Source of the DNA: Sphingomonas alpina
GTDB lineage: Bacteria; Pseudomonadota; Alphaproteobacteria; Sphingomonadales; Sphingomonadaceae
Assembly: GCF_014490665.1 (NCBI RefSeq)
Contig: NZ_CP061038.1
Coordinates: 3,844,001-3,908,000 of the forward strand
Reading direction: 5' to 3'
DNA: 64,000 bases
Shown piece by piece: positions 33,490 through 41,512 of this stretch (its first letter is position 1; each line of letters opens with the position of its first letter). The position numbers and the translations under genes are program-made. The notes beneath the pieces are model-generated. The model did not search any database. It was not told the origin of the DNA and saw only the letters and a program-made list of their open reading frames with translations.

Positions 33490-34446
33490 TCATTCCCGCC
33501 ATGCCGGTCCGTTGATCTCAAGACCGCGCTTTTCGAGCTGGTCGAGTACCCCATCGCGTTCGGCAAGGACCCTGAGCGGCACGACCGCGAGCGTGACGCC
33601 GGGTTTCACCGTGGCGTCGCGGATGGCGTCGACCCATTGCTGGCGCAGGGCGTGACCGAAGCCGTCGTTGGTCCAGGGCCAGCAGCGTCCGAGCGCTTCC
33701 TCAAGCGGATTGGCCATCACCGCCGGCACGTCGAGCCTGGTCCAGGCCCGGCCGCGCTCGGTCACGATCCCGGCTCCCGCCTCCGTCGCGGTCATCGCGG
33801 CCTCGAGACAGGGGATATGGGTCTCGGCGGCCGCGCCGAAGAGATTGTCGAGCATGTCCTCGCCACGCACTTCGCCGACCGGCTGGGCGGGTATCTTCGC
33901 ATGACGGGCAGCCTTGCGGACGATATCGGAGGCGTCATCGGCCGTATCGCGATTGAATGCGAGGCGCTTCGACAGCAGGTCGAATGCCGCCATCAGGAAA
34001 TTCTGCCGCGAGTAATCCTGATCGAAGCGGCGCTCGAGCGCCTGCAGCCTGCGCAATTGCTGCGGGTTGAGATAGTCCGCCGCGACGCGCCCCTTGGGAA
34101 GCTTGGTGAGCCGGCCGCCCTTGAAAATGAGCCGGAAGATATCGCCGGGCGATATCTTCGCCTTGGTACCGAGGATGATACGCTGCGCCCGCCCGGTCGC
34201 GGCTTCCAGCCGCTCCGGCTGCCACGGCGTCGCCTTTGGGACTTCAGCGATCTCACCGACAAGGATAACGACCCCGGCAGATGTGTCGATCGTCCACATC
34301 GGCGCACCCGAGCGGCGCGCCGTCACCACGATATCGTCACTGACATCGGCCGGCGCCGTCGCCTGCTGCGCCAAGGCCGGGTGCGGCGCCATGACGACCG
34401 CCGTCCCGGCGGCCAGCAGGAGGGCCATAAGGCCTATGGTCTTCAT
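33490..34446 (-). CDS. TraB/GumN-family protein with degenerate GxxH motif
   Basis: 318 residues; ATG 34446 with GGGAG upstream. A signal peptide (IGLMALLLAAGTAVVMAPHPALA) precedes a TraB/GumN-like domain, a secreted type abundant in sphingomonads (related to TIKI metalloproteases). Visible are IDTSAGVVILVGEIAEVPK near the start and a late segment VVPLRVLAERDGVLDQLEKR typical of the family end. The family's GxxH metal-binding motif reads GEIA here, so the ligand His is missing. It is monocistronic and convergent with the RT operon. Confidence 0.8.
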   Translation of the reverse strand: MKTIGLMALLLAAGTAVVMAPHPALAQQATAPADVSDDIVVTARRSGAPMWTIDTSAGVVILVGEIAEVPKATPWQPERLEAATGRAQRIILGTKAKISPGDIFRLIFKGGRLTKLPKGRVAADYLNPQQLRRLQALERRFDQDYSRQNFLMAAFDLLSKRLAFNRDTADDASDIVRKAARHAKIPAQPVGEVRGEDMLDNLFGAAAETHIPCLEAAMTATEAGAGIVTERGRAWTRLDVPAVMANPLEEALGRCWPWTNDGFGHALRQQWVDAIRDATVKPGVTLAVVPLRVLAERDGVLDQLEKRGLEINGPAWRE

Positions 34447-34602
34447 CCGATCACTCCCGCTCATGCGCAGCACGCCTCCGACGCCCTAAAAGGCCGGAGC
34501 AGGATTCGGAAAGCGCTTTTCCAGGATCGGCATCCTGATCGGCGATGGCGCCCCGCCCTGGGGACAGCGTAGAATGCCGGAAGCATGTCGCGGGAGGGCA
34601 CA

Positions 34603-34998
34603 ATGAACGATGGAGCCATACGGGCCGCGCTGGATCGCCATTGGCGTGCCGCGGACGCCGACGATTTCACCGCCGAGCATGAAATCTATCATGCGGATGC
34701 CGTGCTCGAGTATCCGCAGTCGGGCGAAAGGCTCCGCAGCCGCGAAAGGATCGAGGAGAGCCGGCGCGTTCAGCCGAACGCGAAGCGCTTTACGATCCGG
34801 CGCATCATTGGCGGCGGCGACCTGTGGATCACCGAATTCATCCTCACCTATGACGGCGCACCATCTTTCGTGGTGAGCATCATGGAGTTCCGCGACGGGC
34901 TGGTCGCCAGGGAGACGCAATATTTCTCCGATCGGTTTGACCCCGGCCCCTCCCGTGCGCACCTTGTCGAACCCATCGGCGAAATCCCATCCTCCTGA
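34603..34998 (+). CDS. SnoaL/NTF2-like protein
   Basis: 131 residues; ATG 34603 preceded by GGGAGGG. It contains the pattern LDRHWRAADADDFTAEHEIY, then HADAVLEYPQSGERLRSRER, then FILTYDGAPSFVVSIMEFRD and VARETQYFSDRF, typical of SnoaL-like polyketide-cyclase-related NTF2 proteins. No enzyme activity can be assigned. It is divergent from the TraB/GumN gene, and the following LLM oxidoreductase is 196 bp downstream. Confidence 0.85.
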   Translation: MNDGAIRAALDRHWRAADADDFTAEHEIYHADAVLEYPQSGERLRSRERIEESRRVQPNAKRFTIRRIIGGGDLWITEFILTYDGAPSFVVSIMEFRDGLVARETQYFSDRFDPGPSRAHLVEPIGEIPSS

Positions 34999-35194
34999 AG
35001 GGAAACGATGCCGCATCCTGCCCTCGGTGCGGCCCTGGCTCGCCGCGACATCGCTGGCTAGCCTTACCGGGCAAGGCAGATGCTCGGCGCCGGCAGGGAA
35101 CAGCCAATAATCGAAACCAAGCAATTCCGATTAGCGGGTTGCGATCGGCGCAACCGACCCTCAGTTCCCTGATGACATCATCCGGGAAGTTTTC

Positions 35195-36211
35195 ATGAAG
35201 AAAATCGGCTTTCTCTCGTTCGGGCACTGGTCCGCATCGCCCCAGTCGGCGACGCGTTCCGCGAGCGACGTGCTCCTGCAATCGATCGACCTTGCCGTCG
35301 CAGCCGAGGAGCTTGGCGCGGACGGGGCCTATTTCCGCGTCCATCACTTCGCGCAGCAACTCGCATCGCCTTTCCCGTTGCTGGCGGCCGTGGGCGCGAA
35401 GACGAAGCGCATCGAGATCGGCACCGGCGTGATCGACATGCGCTACGAGAATCCCTTCTACATGATCGAGGATGCGAGTTCGGCCGATCTGATCAGCGGC
35501 GGGCGGCTGCAATTGGGGATCAGCCGCGGCTCGCCCGAGCAAGTGATCGATGGCTGGCGGCACTTCGGCTTCGCGCCGGCCGAAGGCGAGAGCGAGGCGG
35601 ATATGGGACGCCGCCATGCGGAAGTGTTCCTCGACCTGCTCAAAGGGGACGGTTTTGCGCAGCCCAATCCGAATCCGATGTTCCCCAACCCGCCCGGATT
35701 GCTGCGGCTCGAGCCGCATTCGGCGGGGTTTCGCGACCGCATCTGGTGGGGCTCGGCGTCGAACGCCACCGCGATATGGGCGGCGCAGATGGGCATGAAC
35801 CTGCAAAGCTCGACGCTCAAGGCGGACGAGACGGGTGAGCCGTTCCACGTTCAGCAGGCCAAGCAGATCCGGGCCTATCGCGCGGCGTGGAAGGAAGCCG
35901 GCCATGCGCGCCAGCCGCGCGTATCGGTCTCGCGCTCGATCTTTGCCCTGATGGACGATCGCGACCGCGCCTATTTCGGGCGCGGCGACAGCAGCGATCA
36001 GGTCGGCATCATCGACCAGATGCGCGCCGTGTTCGGCCGGTCCTACGCCGCCGAGCCCGACCGCCTGATCGAGGAGCTGAGGGCGGATGAAGCGATCGCG
36101 GAAGCGGATACGCTGCTGCTCACCGTCCCGAACCAGCTCGGGGTCGACTATAACGCGCATGTGATCGATGCCATATTGACTCATGTGGCACCGGCGCTCG
36201 GCTGGCGCTGA
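35195..36211 (+). CDS. LLM-class flavin-dependent oxidoreductase (luciferase-like)
   Basis: 338 residues with a bacterial-luciferase-like TIM barrel. FLSFGHWSASPQSATRSASD is at the N-terminus, YFRVHHFAQQLASPFPLLAA at about 50, and the flavin-binding GGRLQLGISRGSPEQVIDGW near 105-124. Such proteins use reduced FMN supplied by a reductase to oxidise amines, sulfonates or other compounds, or reduce nitro groups. ATG 35195 has GGGAAG upstream. The XRE-cupin regulator lies 60 bp downstream in the same direction. Substrate unknown. Confidence 0.9.
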   Translation: MKKIGFLSFGHWSASPQSATRSASDVLLQSIDLAVAAEELGADGAYFRVHHFAQQLASPFPLLAAVGAKTKRIEIGTGVIDMRYENPFYMIEDASSADLISGGRLQLGISRGSPEQVIDGWRHFGFAPAEGESEADMGRRHAEVFLDLLKGDGFAQPNPNPMFPNPPGLLRLEPHSAGFRDRIWWGSASNATAIWAAQMGMNLQSSTLKADETGEPFHVQQAKQIRAYRAAWKEAGHARQPRVSVSRSIFALMDDRDRAYFGRGDSSDQVGIIDQMRAVFGRSYAAEPDRLIEELRADEAIAEADTLLLTVPNQLGVDYNAHVIDAILTHVAPALGWR

Positions 36212-36271
36212 CCGAAACGGGAACAGCGCGGGACGCTTGACCTTGCCGCGTTTGACGGTGACGTATCGGCA

Positions 36272-36835
36272 ATGTCAGATTTTGGTTCTCCGCAAATTGG
36301 CCCGGCGCTTCAGCACAGCCGCAAAAAGGCCGGCATGACGCTCGACGTGCTGGCGCATGCGTCGGGCGTGTCGCGGTCGATGCTGTCGCAGATCGAGCGT
36401 GGCCAGACCAACCCGACGGTGGCGACCGTATGGGCGCTGGCCCAGGCGCTGAAGATCGATGTATCGGAGCTGATGGGCGGCGCGCGGCCGGAGCGGCGCC
36501 CGCACATCGAAGTGGCCTCACCCTCATTTACCCCCGAGATCCGGACCGAAGACGGAGCCTGTGTCCTGAGAATCCTGAGCCCGGCAGACCGGGCGGACAG
36601 TCTCGAATGGTATGAGATACGATTTGCCGTCGGCGGCAAGCTGACATCGGCGCCGCATGCGCATGGCACGCGCGAGCACCTCACCGTGCTGGACGGCGAG
36701 TTGCGCGTGACCCTTGAAGGCGCCGAGCAAATCGTCGGAATCGGCGCCACGGCGCGCTATCCTGCCGATATATCGCATGAAATCAGCAATATGGGACCGG
36801 ATCCGGCGCGCGCGTTGCTTGTCGTGATTGGGTAG
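36272..36835 (+). CDS. XRE-family regulator with cupin domain
   Basis: 187 residues. The helix-turn-helix is at about 12-66 (LQHSRKKAGMTLDVLAHASG, VSRSMLSQIERGQTNPT). A cupin follows from about 105 to 185 (AHGTREHLTVLDGELRVTLE). The length and layout match short XRE-cupin regulators of amino-acid catabolism. It lies 66 bp upstream of kbl-tdh, and the gap contains a 27-bp palindrome that it may bind to control threonine degradation (inference). Confidence 0.9.
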   Translation: MSDFGSPQIGPALQHSRKKAGMTLDVLAHASGVSRSMLSQIERGQTNPTVATVWALAQALKIDVSELMGGARPERRPHIEVASPSFTPEIRTEDGACVLRILSPADRADSLEWYEIRFAVGGKLTSAPHAHGTREHLTVLDGELRVTLEGAEQIVGIGATARYPADISHEISNMGPDPARALLVVIG

Positions 36836-36842
36836 AATTCTT

Positions 36843-36869
36843 ATATACTGGACTCCGTGTCCGTTATAT
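36843..36869. promoter_or_regulatory. 27-bp inverted repeat in the kbl promoter
   Basis: ATATACTGGAC (36843-36853) and GTCCGTTATAT (36859-36869) are inverted arms matching at 9 of 11 positions with a 5-nt spacer. It lies 31 bp before the kbl start and directly after the XRE-cupin gene, a natural operator position for that regulator. Confidence 0.6.
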
Positions 36870-36900
36870 TGCATTTATGCTGTGTTCAAAGGAGCTCAGC

Positions 36901-38100
36901 ATGGATCAGCCATTCTACGACCGCATCAGCGACTCGCTGCGGGGCATCGAAGCCGACGGGCTGCTGAAAGCGGAACGCGTGCTGGCGGGCCCGCAACAGG
37001 CCATGGTCTCGGTGCGGGGCCAGCATGTCCTCAATCTCTGCGCCAATAATTATCTCGGGCTGGCGGCCGATCCCCGGGTGGTCACGGCGTCGGTGGAGGC
37101 AACCAATCGCTGGGGTGCCGGCCTCGCCTCGGTCCGGTTCATCTGCGGCACGCAGGAGATCCACAAGACGCTGGAAGCGACGACCGCCGACTATCTGGGA
37201 TTTGAGGATTCGATCCTGTTCGCCGCCGCGTTCGACGCCAATGGCGCGGTGTTCGAGCCGCTGCTCGGCGCGGAAGACGCGATCGTCTCCGACAGCCTCA
37301 ATCATGCCTCGCTGATCGACGGCATCCGCCTGTCCAAAGCGCGGCGCTATCGCTTTGCAAACAACGACATGGCGGATCTCGATCGCGTGCTGGCGCAGGC
37401 CAGGGCGGAGGGTGCCCGTACGATCCTGATCGCCACGGATGGAGTCTTTTCGATGGACGGAACGATCGCCGACCTTGGTGCGATCGCCGACCTGGCCGAA
37501 CAGCATGGCGCCCTCACTTTGGTCGATGACTGTCACGCCACCGGGCTGCTGGGACCGGGTGGGCGGGGTAGCCTGGCCTATCGCGGTGTCGAAGGGCGGA
37601 TCGACATTCTCACCGGCACGTTCGGCAAGGCGCTGAGCGGATCGATGGGCGGATTCGTCGCCGCACGCCGCCCGGTGATCGACCTGTTGCGGCAGCGCGC
37701 GCGCCCCTATCTCTTCTCCAATGCGCTGGCGCCGGGGATTTGCGGCGCGGCGCTGGCCGCGATCGAGATTGCGCGCGGGACCGAGGGCGATGCGCTGCGC
37801 GAACGGCTCGAGCGCAACACGCATCGCTTCCGTGCGGGGCTTGCCGCGCTGGGTTTCGACTTGCTGCCCGGCGAACACCCGATCGTGCCGGTCATGCTGT
37901 ACGACGCGCCCAAGGCCAAGCGCATGGCGGAGGAGCTGCTGGCGCTGGGCATCTATGTCACCGCCTTTTCCTTCCCGGTCGTGCCGCGCGGCCTGGCGCG
38001 CATCCGCACGCAGATGTCGGCCCATTTCACCGACGATCAGATCGATCACGCCGTCAATGCCTTTGCCCAGGCGGGCCGCAAGCTGGAGATCATTCAATGA
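36901..38100 (+). CDS. kbl: glycine C-acetyltransferase (2-amino-3-ketobutyrate CoA ligase)
   Basis: 399 residues, matching E. coli Kbl (398). It is a PLP-dependent alpha-oxoamine synthase. The PLP lysine is K243 in TFGKALSGSMGG, the family motif is LCANNYLGLAADPRV, and DDCHATGLLGPGGRG carries the cofactor-binding Asp and His. It cleaves 2-amino-3-oxobutyrate with CoA to glycine and acetyl-CoA, the second step of threonine breakdown. ATG 36901 follows AAAGGAG. It overlaps tdh by 4 nt. Confidence 0.96.
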   Translation: MDQPFYDRISDSLRGIEADGLLKAERVLAGPQQAMVSVRGQHVLNLCANNYLGLAADPRVVTASVEATNRWGAGLASVRFICGTQEIHKTLEATTADYLGFEDSILFAAAFDANGAVFEPLLGAEDAIVSDSLNHASLIDGIRLSKARRYRFANNDMADLDRVLAQARAEGARTILIATDGVFSMDGTIADLGAIADLAEQHGALTLVDDCHATGLLGPGGRGSLAYRGVEGRIDILTGTFGKALSGSMGGFVAARRPVIDLLRQRARPYLFSNALAPGICGAALAAIEIARGTEGDALRERLERNTHRFRAGLAALGFDLLPGEHPIVPVMLYDAPKAKRMAEELLALGIYVTAFSFPVVPRGLARIRTQMSAHFTDDQIDHAVNAFAQAGRKLEIIQ

Positions 38101-39182
38101 ACACCGCCGTTCTCGCTCGCCCTGAAACGACCGTGAAGACGATGAGAGGTCTCGCCAAACTGGAGGCGAAGGAAGGCGTGTGGGCAACGCGCGCGCCGAT
38201 CCCGGCGCCCGGTCCCGACGATGTGCTGATCAAGATCGCGCGGACCGCGATCTGCGGCACCGACGTCCATATCCATGCCTGGGACGAATGGGCGGCGCGC
38301 ACCGTGCCGGTGCCGATGATCTTCGGCCATGAATTTTCCGGCGAGATCGTCGAGATCGGCGCGGCGGTCACGCGCGATCTGCGCATCGGCCAGCGCGTCT
38401 CCGGCGAAGGTCACATCATCGACATCAATTGCGCCGCGTCGCGCGCGGGCAAGTTCCATCTCGATCCCGGCACTCAGGGCATCGGCGTGAACCGCCAGGG
38501 CGCCTTTGCCGAATATCTCAGCCTGCCGGCGTTCAATGTCGTACCGTTGCCGGAGGATGTCTCGCTCGATGTCGGCGCGATCCTCGATCCGTTCGGCAAT
38601 GCGGTGCATACTGCGCAGCAATTCGACCTGCTCGGCGAAGATGTGCTCGTCACCGGCGCCGGACCGATCGGGATCATGGCCGCCGCAGTCGCCCGCCGGG
38701 CGGGCGCGCGATCCGTGGTGCTGACCGACGTCAACGATTATCGCCTCGACCTGGCGACGCGGCTGGCCGACGTCCGGCCGGTCAATGTCGGACGCGAGGA
38801 TTTGCGCGATGTGATGCATGAACAGGGCGTGCCGGAGGGATTTGGTGTCGTGCTGGAAATGTCGGGCGTCGAAAGCGCGATCCGGCAGGCCGTCGCCCAT
38901 GTGGCGATGGGCGGCAATATCGCCATGCTTGGGCTGCCCAGCCGCGACATGCAGGTCAGCTGGTCGGACATCATCCTGAAAGCGGTCACGGTGCGCGGCG
39001 TTTACGGACGCGAGATGTTCGAAACCTGGCGCAAGATGTTCGGCCTGATCCGAGGCGGCCTCGACCTTGAGCCACTGATCACGCATCGCCTGGCGGTCGA
39101 TGACTTTGCTGCGGGATTCGACCTGATGCGCAAGGGCCTGTCGGGGAAGGTCGTGCTCGACTGGAGCCATGCGAGCGGCTGA
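38097..39182 (+). CDS. tdh: L-threonine 3-dehydrogenase with an altered structural-zinc lobe
   Basis: 361 residues, a medium-chain zinc alcohol dehydrogenase. Catalytic zinc ligands are C53 (AICGTDVHIH) and H77-E78 (GHEF), and the NAD motif is VLVTGAGPIGIMAAAVARRA. E. coli Tdh has four structural-zinc cysteines in a lobe after EGHI. Here the aligned positions are D109, C112, S115 and D123, so structural zinc is probably lost or replaced. Residues after it (GIGVNRQGAFAEYL) are standard. It oxidises threonine to 2-amino-3-oxobutyrate, passed to Kbl encoded upstream with an ATGA overlap. Confidence 0.93.
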   Translation: MNTAVLARPETTVKTMRGLAKLEAKEGVWATRAPIPAPGPDDVLIKIARTAICGTDVHIHAWDEWAARTVPVPMIFGHEFSGEIVEIGAAVTRDLRIGQRVSGEGHIIDINCAASRAGKFHLDPGTQGIGVNRQGAFAEYLSLPAFNVVPLPEDVSLDVGAILDPFGNAVHTAQQFDLLGEDVLVTGAGPIGIMAAAVARRAGARSVVLTDVNDYRLDLATRLADVRPVNVGREDLRDVMHEQGVPEGFGVVLEMSGVESAIRQAVAHVAMGGNIAMLGLPSRDMQVSWSDIILKAVTVRGVYGREMFETWRKMFGLIRGGLDLEPLITHRLAVDDFAAGFDLMRKGLSGKVVLDWSHASG

Positions 39183-39438
39183 CCGCATCGCTGACATTGG
39201 CGGCACGCCCGAACTGGCGCTACGCAAGGGGTTGAAATCGGCGGCGTTTATCAAGCGCCGCCGGCTCGCCTCCGTATAAGTACAGCGCCACATCGTAAGG
39301 CCTGAGTCATCGACGACTGCGACAAGCGGCGTTGGGCGCATTTTCCGCTTACGGGCCGCCTCGCCGAACGGTTGGCCCGAAACCAGGCGGGTTGACGGGA
39401 TCGTCTTTCGATGCCGCCAATCCGGACGGCAGAGGCGA

Positions 39439-40002
39439 ATGACGATGCTCACCAGATTGCTCCGAGATCATGACAAACTTCGTGCCATCGGCGCAGATCT
39501 GGCGGTGCTTGTTTCGAGCCGTGAGCCATGCGATTCGGAGGAGCTGATGCAGAAACGTTGCGAGATGACGCGAACGGTGCACCGGCATCTCGCCTATGAG
39601 GAACGGCAATTGTTCCGGCGCCTCAGGGATGATCCGGACCCGCTGTCGCGCAGGGCCGCAAACGATTGCATGGCGGGCATCGAGCAGCTCCATATCGCGT
39701 ACAAGGCACATGTGGCGATGTGGACGGCCAAGGAGATAGCGGCACGCTGGCCGGATTTTCAGAAGGCCGTGAAGATACTGATCATCGGCATGCGAATAAG
39801 GCTGGACCGCGAAGAACGCGAACTGTTCCCCCTTATTGCCGAAACCGAGGAACTCGGGTCACCCTGGCTGCCGGGGACGCGCAACTGGGCTGGCGACGGG
39901 ATTGCGATCCAGTCCGTCATAAAGCGCCCGGGCACCGCATGCGCTCCGGCTCCGTCCTTTACCGAACAGGCCTCCGCAAAGATATCGCGGCAGATATCAT
40001 GA
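39439..40002 (+). CDS. hemerythrin-like (HHE domain) protein
   Basis: 187 residues. Helical, with spaced histidine and acidic residues fitting a diiron hemerythrin-like bundle: LRDHDKLRAIGADL, TRTVHRHLAYEERQLF, EQLHIAYKAHVAMW, LDREERELFPLIAE. Such proteins bind O2, NO or iron, or act as signal inputs. ATG 39439 has AGAGGCG upstream. It overlaps the CheY-like receiver by 4 nt, so the two work together. The C-terminal 45 residues look disordered. Confidence 0.8.
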   Translation: MTMLTRLLRDHDKLRAIGADLAVLVSSREPCDSEELMQKRCEMTRTVHRHLAYEERQLFRRLRDDPDPLSRRAANDCMAGIEQLHIAYKAHVAMWTAKEIAARWPDFQKAVKILIIGMRIRLDREERELFPLIAETEELGSPWLPGTRNWAGDGIAIQSVIKRPGTACAPAPSFTEQASAKISRQIS

Positions 40003-40388
40003 TTCCCTTCCGGGTGTTGATCGTCGATGATTCCCTCACGATTCGCGCGATGCTTGAACATATCATCTCACGCGATCCGGAGTGCCAGGTGGTCGGCATT
40101 GCAGCGGACATCGACGACGCCCGCTCCCTGATGCGCACCAGCCATCCCAATGTCATAACGCTGGACCTGACCATGCCCGGCCTGGGCGGCCTTCATTTCC
40201 TGCGAGAACTGAAGGGGCATCCGCATCCCCCGATCATCGTCCTGTCATCGTCCGCCAAGGACGGCTCAGTCGAAGTGGAAGAGGCGATGGCCAGCGGGGC
40301 GGCGGCATGTTTCGATAAGGGCAAGTTGCTCAGCGCCGGCCCATTGTTCGTAAGCACACTCAAGAAAACGCGGGACAGAATGATCTAA
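39999..40388 (+). CDS. single-domain CheY-like response regulator
   Basis: 129 residues, a receiver domain only. It has acidic-pocket D10-D11 (IVDDSLTIRAML), phospho-acceptor D56 (VITLDLTMPGLGG) and the Thr/Ser-Lys region IIVLSSSAKDG. It resembles the receiver half of CheB, but there is no methylesterase domain, so it probably signals by protein contact. It is encoded with the hemerythrin-like protein, an O2- or redox-responsive pair by inference. No cognate kinase is adjacent, unless the FixL-like kinase 1.1 kb downstream serves it. Confidence 0.88.
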   Translation: MIPFRVLIVDDSLTIRAMLEHIISRDPECQVVGIAADIDDARSLMRTSHPNVITLDLTMPGLGGLHFLRELKGHPHPPIIVLSSSAKDGSVEVEEAMASGAAACFDKGKLLSAGPLFVSTLKKTRDRMI

Positions 40389-40403
40389 TCGCTTCGGCCG
40401 GAT

Positions 40404-40679
40404 TCAGGCCGGAATCTCGGTCGTCCCCGCAAGCGACGAGGCAGTCGACGGCCCCGCACTCTCGGCCAAAAACTTGAGGGTGAACAACGTGACCCGGTCA
40501 GCGTCGGAAACGGTCATCTTCCACGCCTCGCAGTTCCAGAAACGCTCCGGCATTTCCTTGAGGACTTCGGCCGAATACCGCACCGCCTCCATCCTCGCCG
40601 CAGCCAGATCTGGCCATTCCGATCCGTCCAGGTCAGGCAGGTCCTCACCATCAGCAATATCGAAAAAATAGTGGGGCAT
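40404..40679 (-). CDS. DUF6894 family small protein
   Basis: 91 residues beginning MPHYFFDIADGEDLPDLDGS, the recognisable start of the DUF6894 family common in Alphaproteobacteria, followed by AAARMEAVRYSAEVLKEMPE and WKMTVSDADRVTLFTLKFLA. ATG 40679 is chosen on family grounds although its ribosome site is poor; the frame is open upstream to 40808. Function unknown. The downstream-facing end is convergent with the receiver gene. Confidence 0.75.
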   Translation of the reverse strand: MPHYFFDIADGEDLPDLDGSEWPDLAAARMEAVRYSAEVLKEMPERFWNCEAWKMTVSDADRVTLFTLKFLAESAGPSTASSLAGTTEIPA

Positions 40680-40891
40680 GGCGGCTTTCAAATCCCAACG
40701 GGAGCGCTTCAAGATCCAGGCCGCCCCTTGCCTTCCGCATAAGAAGGCGATTGTCAGAATCTGCAACAAGGCGCCGTTCCGGACAATATAGTGAATTTCC
40801 ATAGGCACAACTGCAAGAAAAATTCACGCTGAATATCAAGCATATTCGTCCCAATACTGATCACGCCGCGCATGAAGCTGCGATTCGCGGA

Positions 40892-41512
40892 CTATCCGGG
40901 CGGAATGAGTCCTGCAGCAAAAGCGATCCGCAATGCCTCGGACAATGTGCGCACACCCAGTTTCGTCATCAGATTGGCACGGTAAATTTCGACCGTTCGC
41001 GGGCTGATGTCGAGTTCATGCGCGATGACCTTGTTGGCCCGCCCCTCGATCAGCCCGGTCAGCACCTCCCGCTCGCGCGGCGACAGCACGGCGATCTTGG
41101 CCGCGGCCTGCTGCATATGCGCCGCGCCGGCACCGTCCTCGGTCAGCTTGGCAAACGCGACCTCGATCGCAGCGAGCAGTTTTTCGGCCTGATAGGGTTT
41201 TTCGATAAAGTCGATTGCGCCCCCCTTCATCGCTTGCACCGCAAGCCCCACATTCCCCTCGCCGGTGACGATGATCGCCGCGAACGCCTTGGCGGCCTGA
41301 TCGCGGAGTGCCTGAAGCACATCGAGTCCGCTGGCCCCCGGCATGTGAAAATCGAGCAGCACAACACCTGGATCAAGATCGGGCACCCCTGCGAGAAACC
41401 GGTCGCCGCTGCGGAAATTGTGCACCACCAGATTGGCCTGCAGCGACAATAGAGTGTGAAGCGACGCGCGGACCGCGTCGTCATCGTCGACGAGATAGAT
41501 TGTGCGTGTCAT
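40892..41512 (-). CDS. fixJ: FixJ-type two-component response regulator
   Basis: 206 residues. The receiver has D54 (VVLLDFHMPG) and acidic VDDDDAV at 8-14. A LuxR-type helix-turn-helix lies at about 140-200 (LSPREREVLTGLIEGRANKV, AHELDISPRTVEIYRANLM). The length and domain order are those of FixJ. ATG 41512 overlaps the sensor kinase stop by 4 nt, and its GGAGG ribosome site is built from the kinase's 3' repeat. It probably activates target promoters when phosphorylated under low oxygen. The targets are unknown here. Confidence 0.88.
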   Translation of the reverse strand: MTRTIYLVDDDDAVRASLHTLLSLQANLVVHNFRSGDRFLAGVPDLDPGVVLLDFHMPGASGLDVLQALRDQAAKAFAAIIVTGEGNVGLAVQAMKGGAIDFIEKPYQAEKLLAAIEVAFAKLTEDGAGAAHMQQAAAKIAVLSPREREVLTGLIEGRANKVIAHELDISPRTVEIYRANLMTKLGVRTLSEALRIAFAAGLIPPG

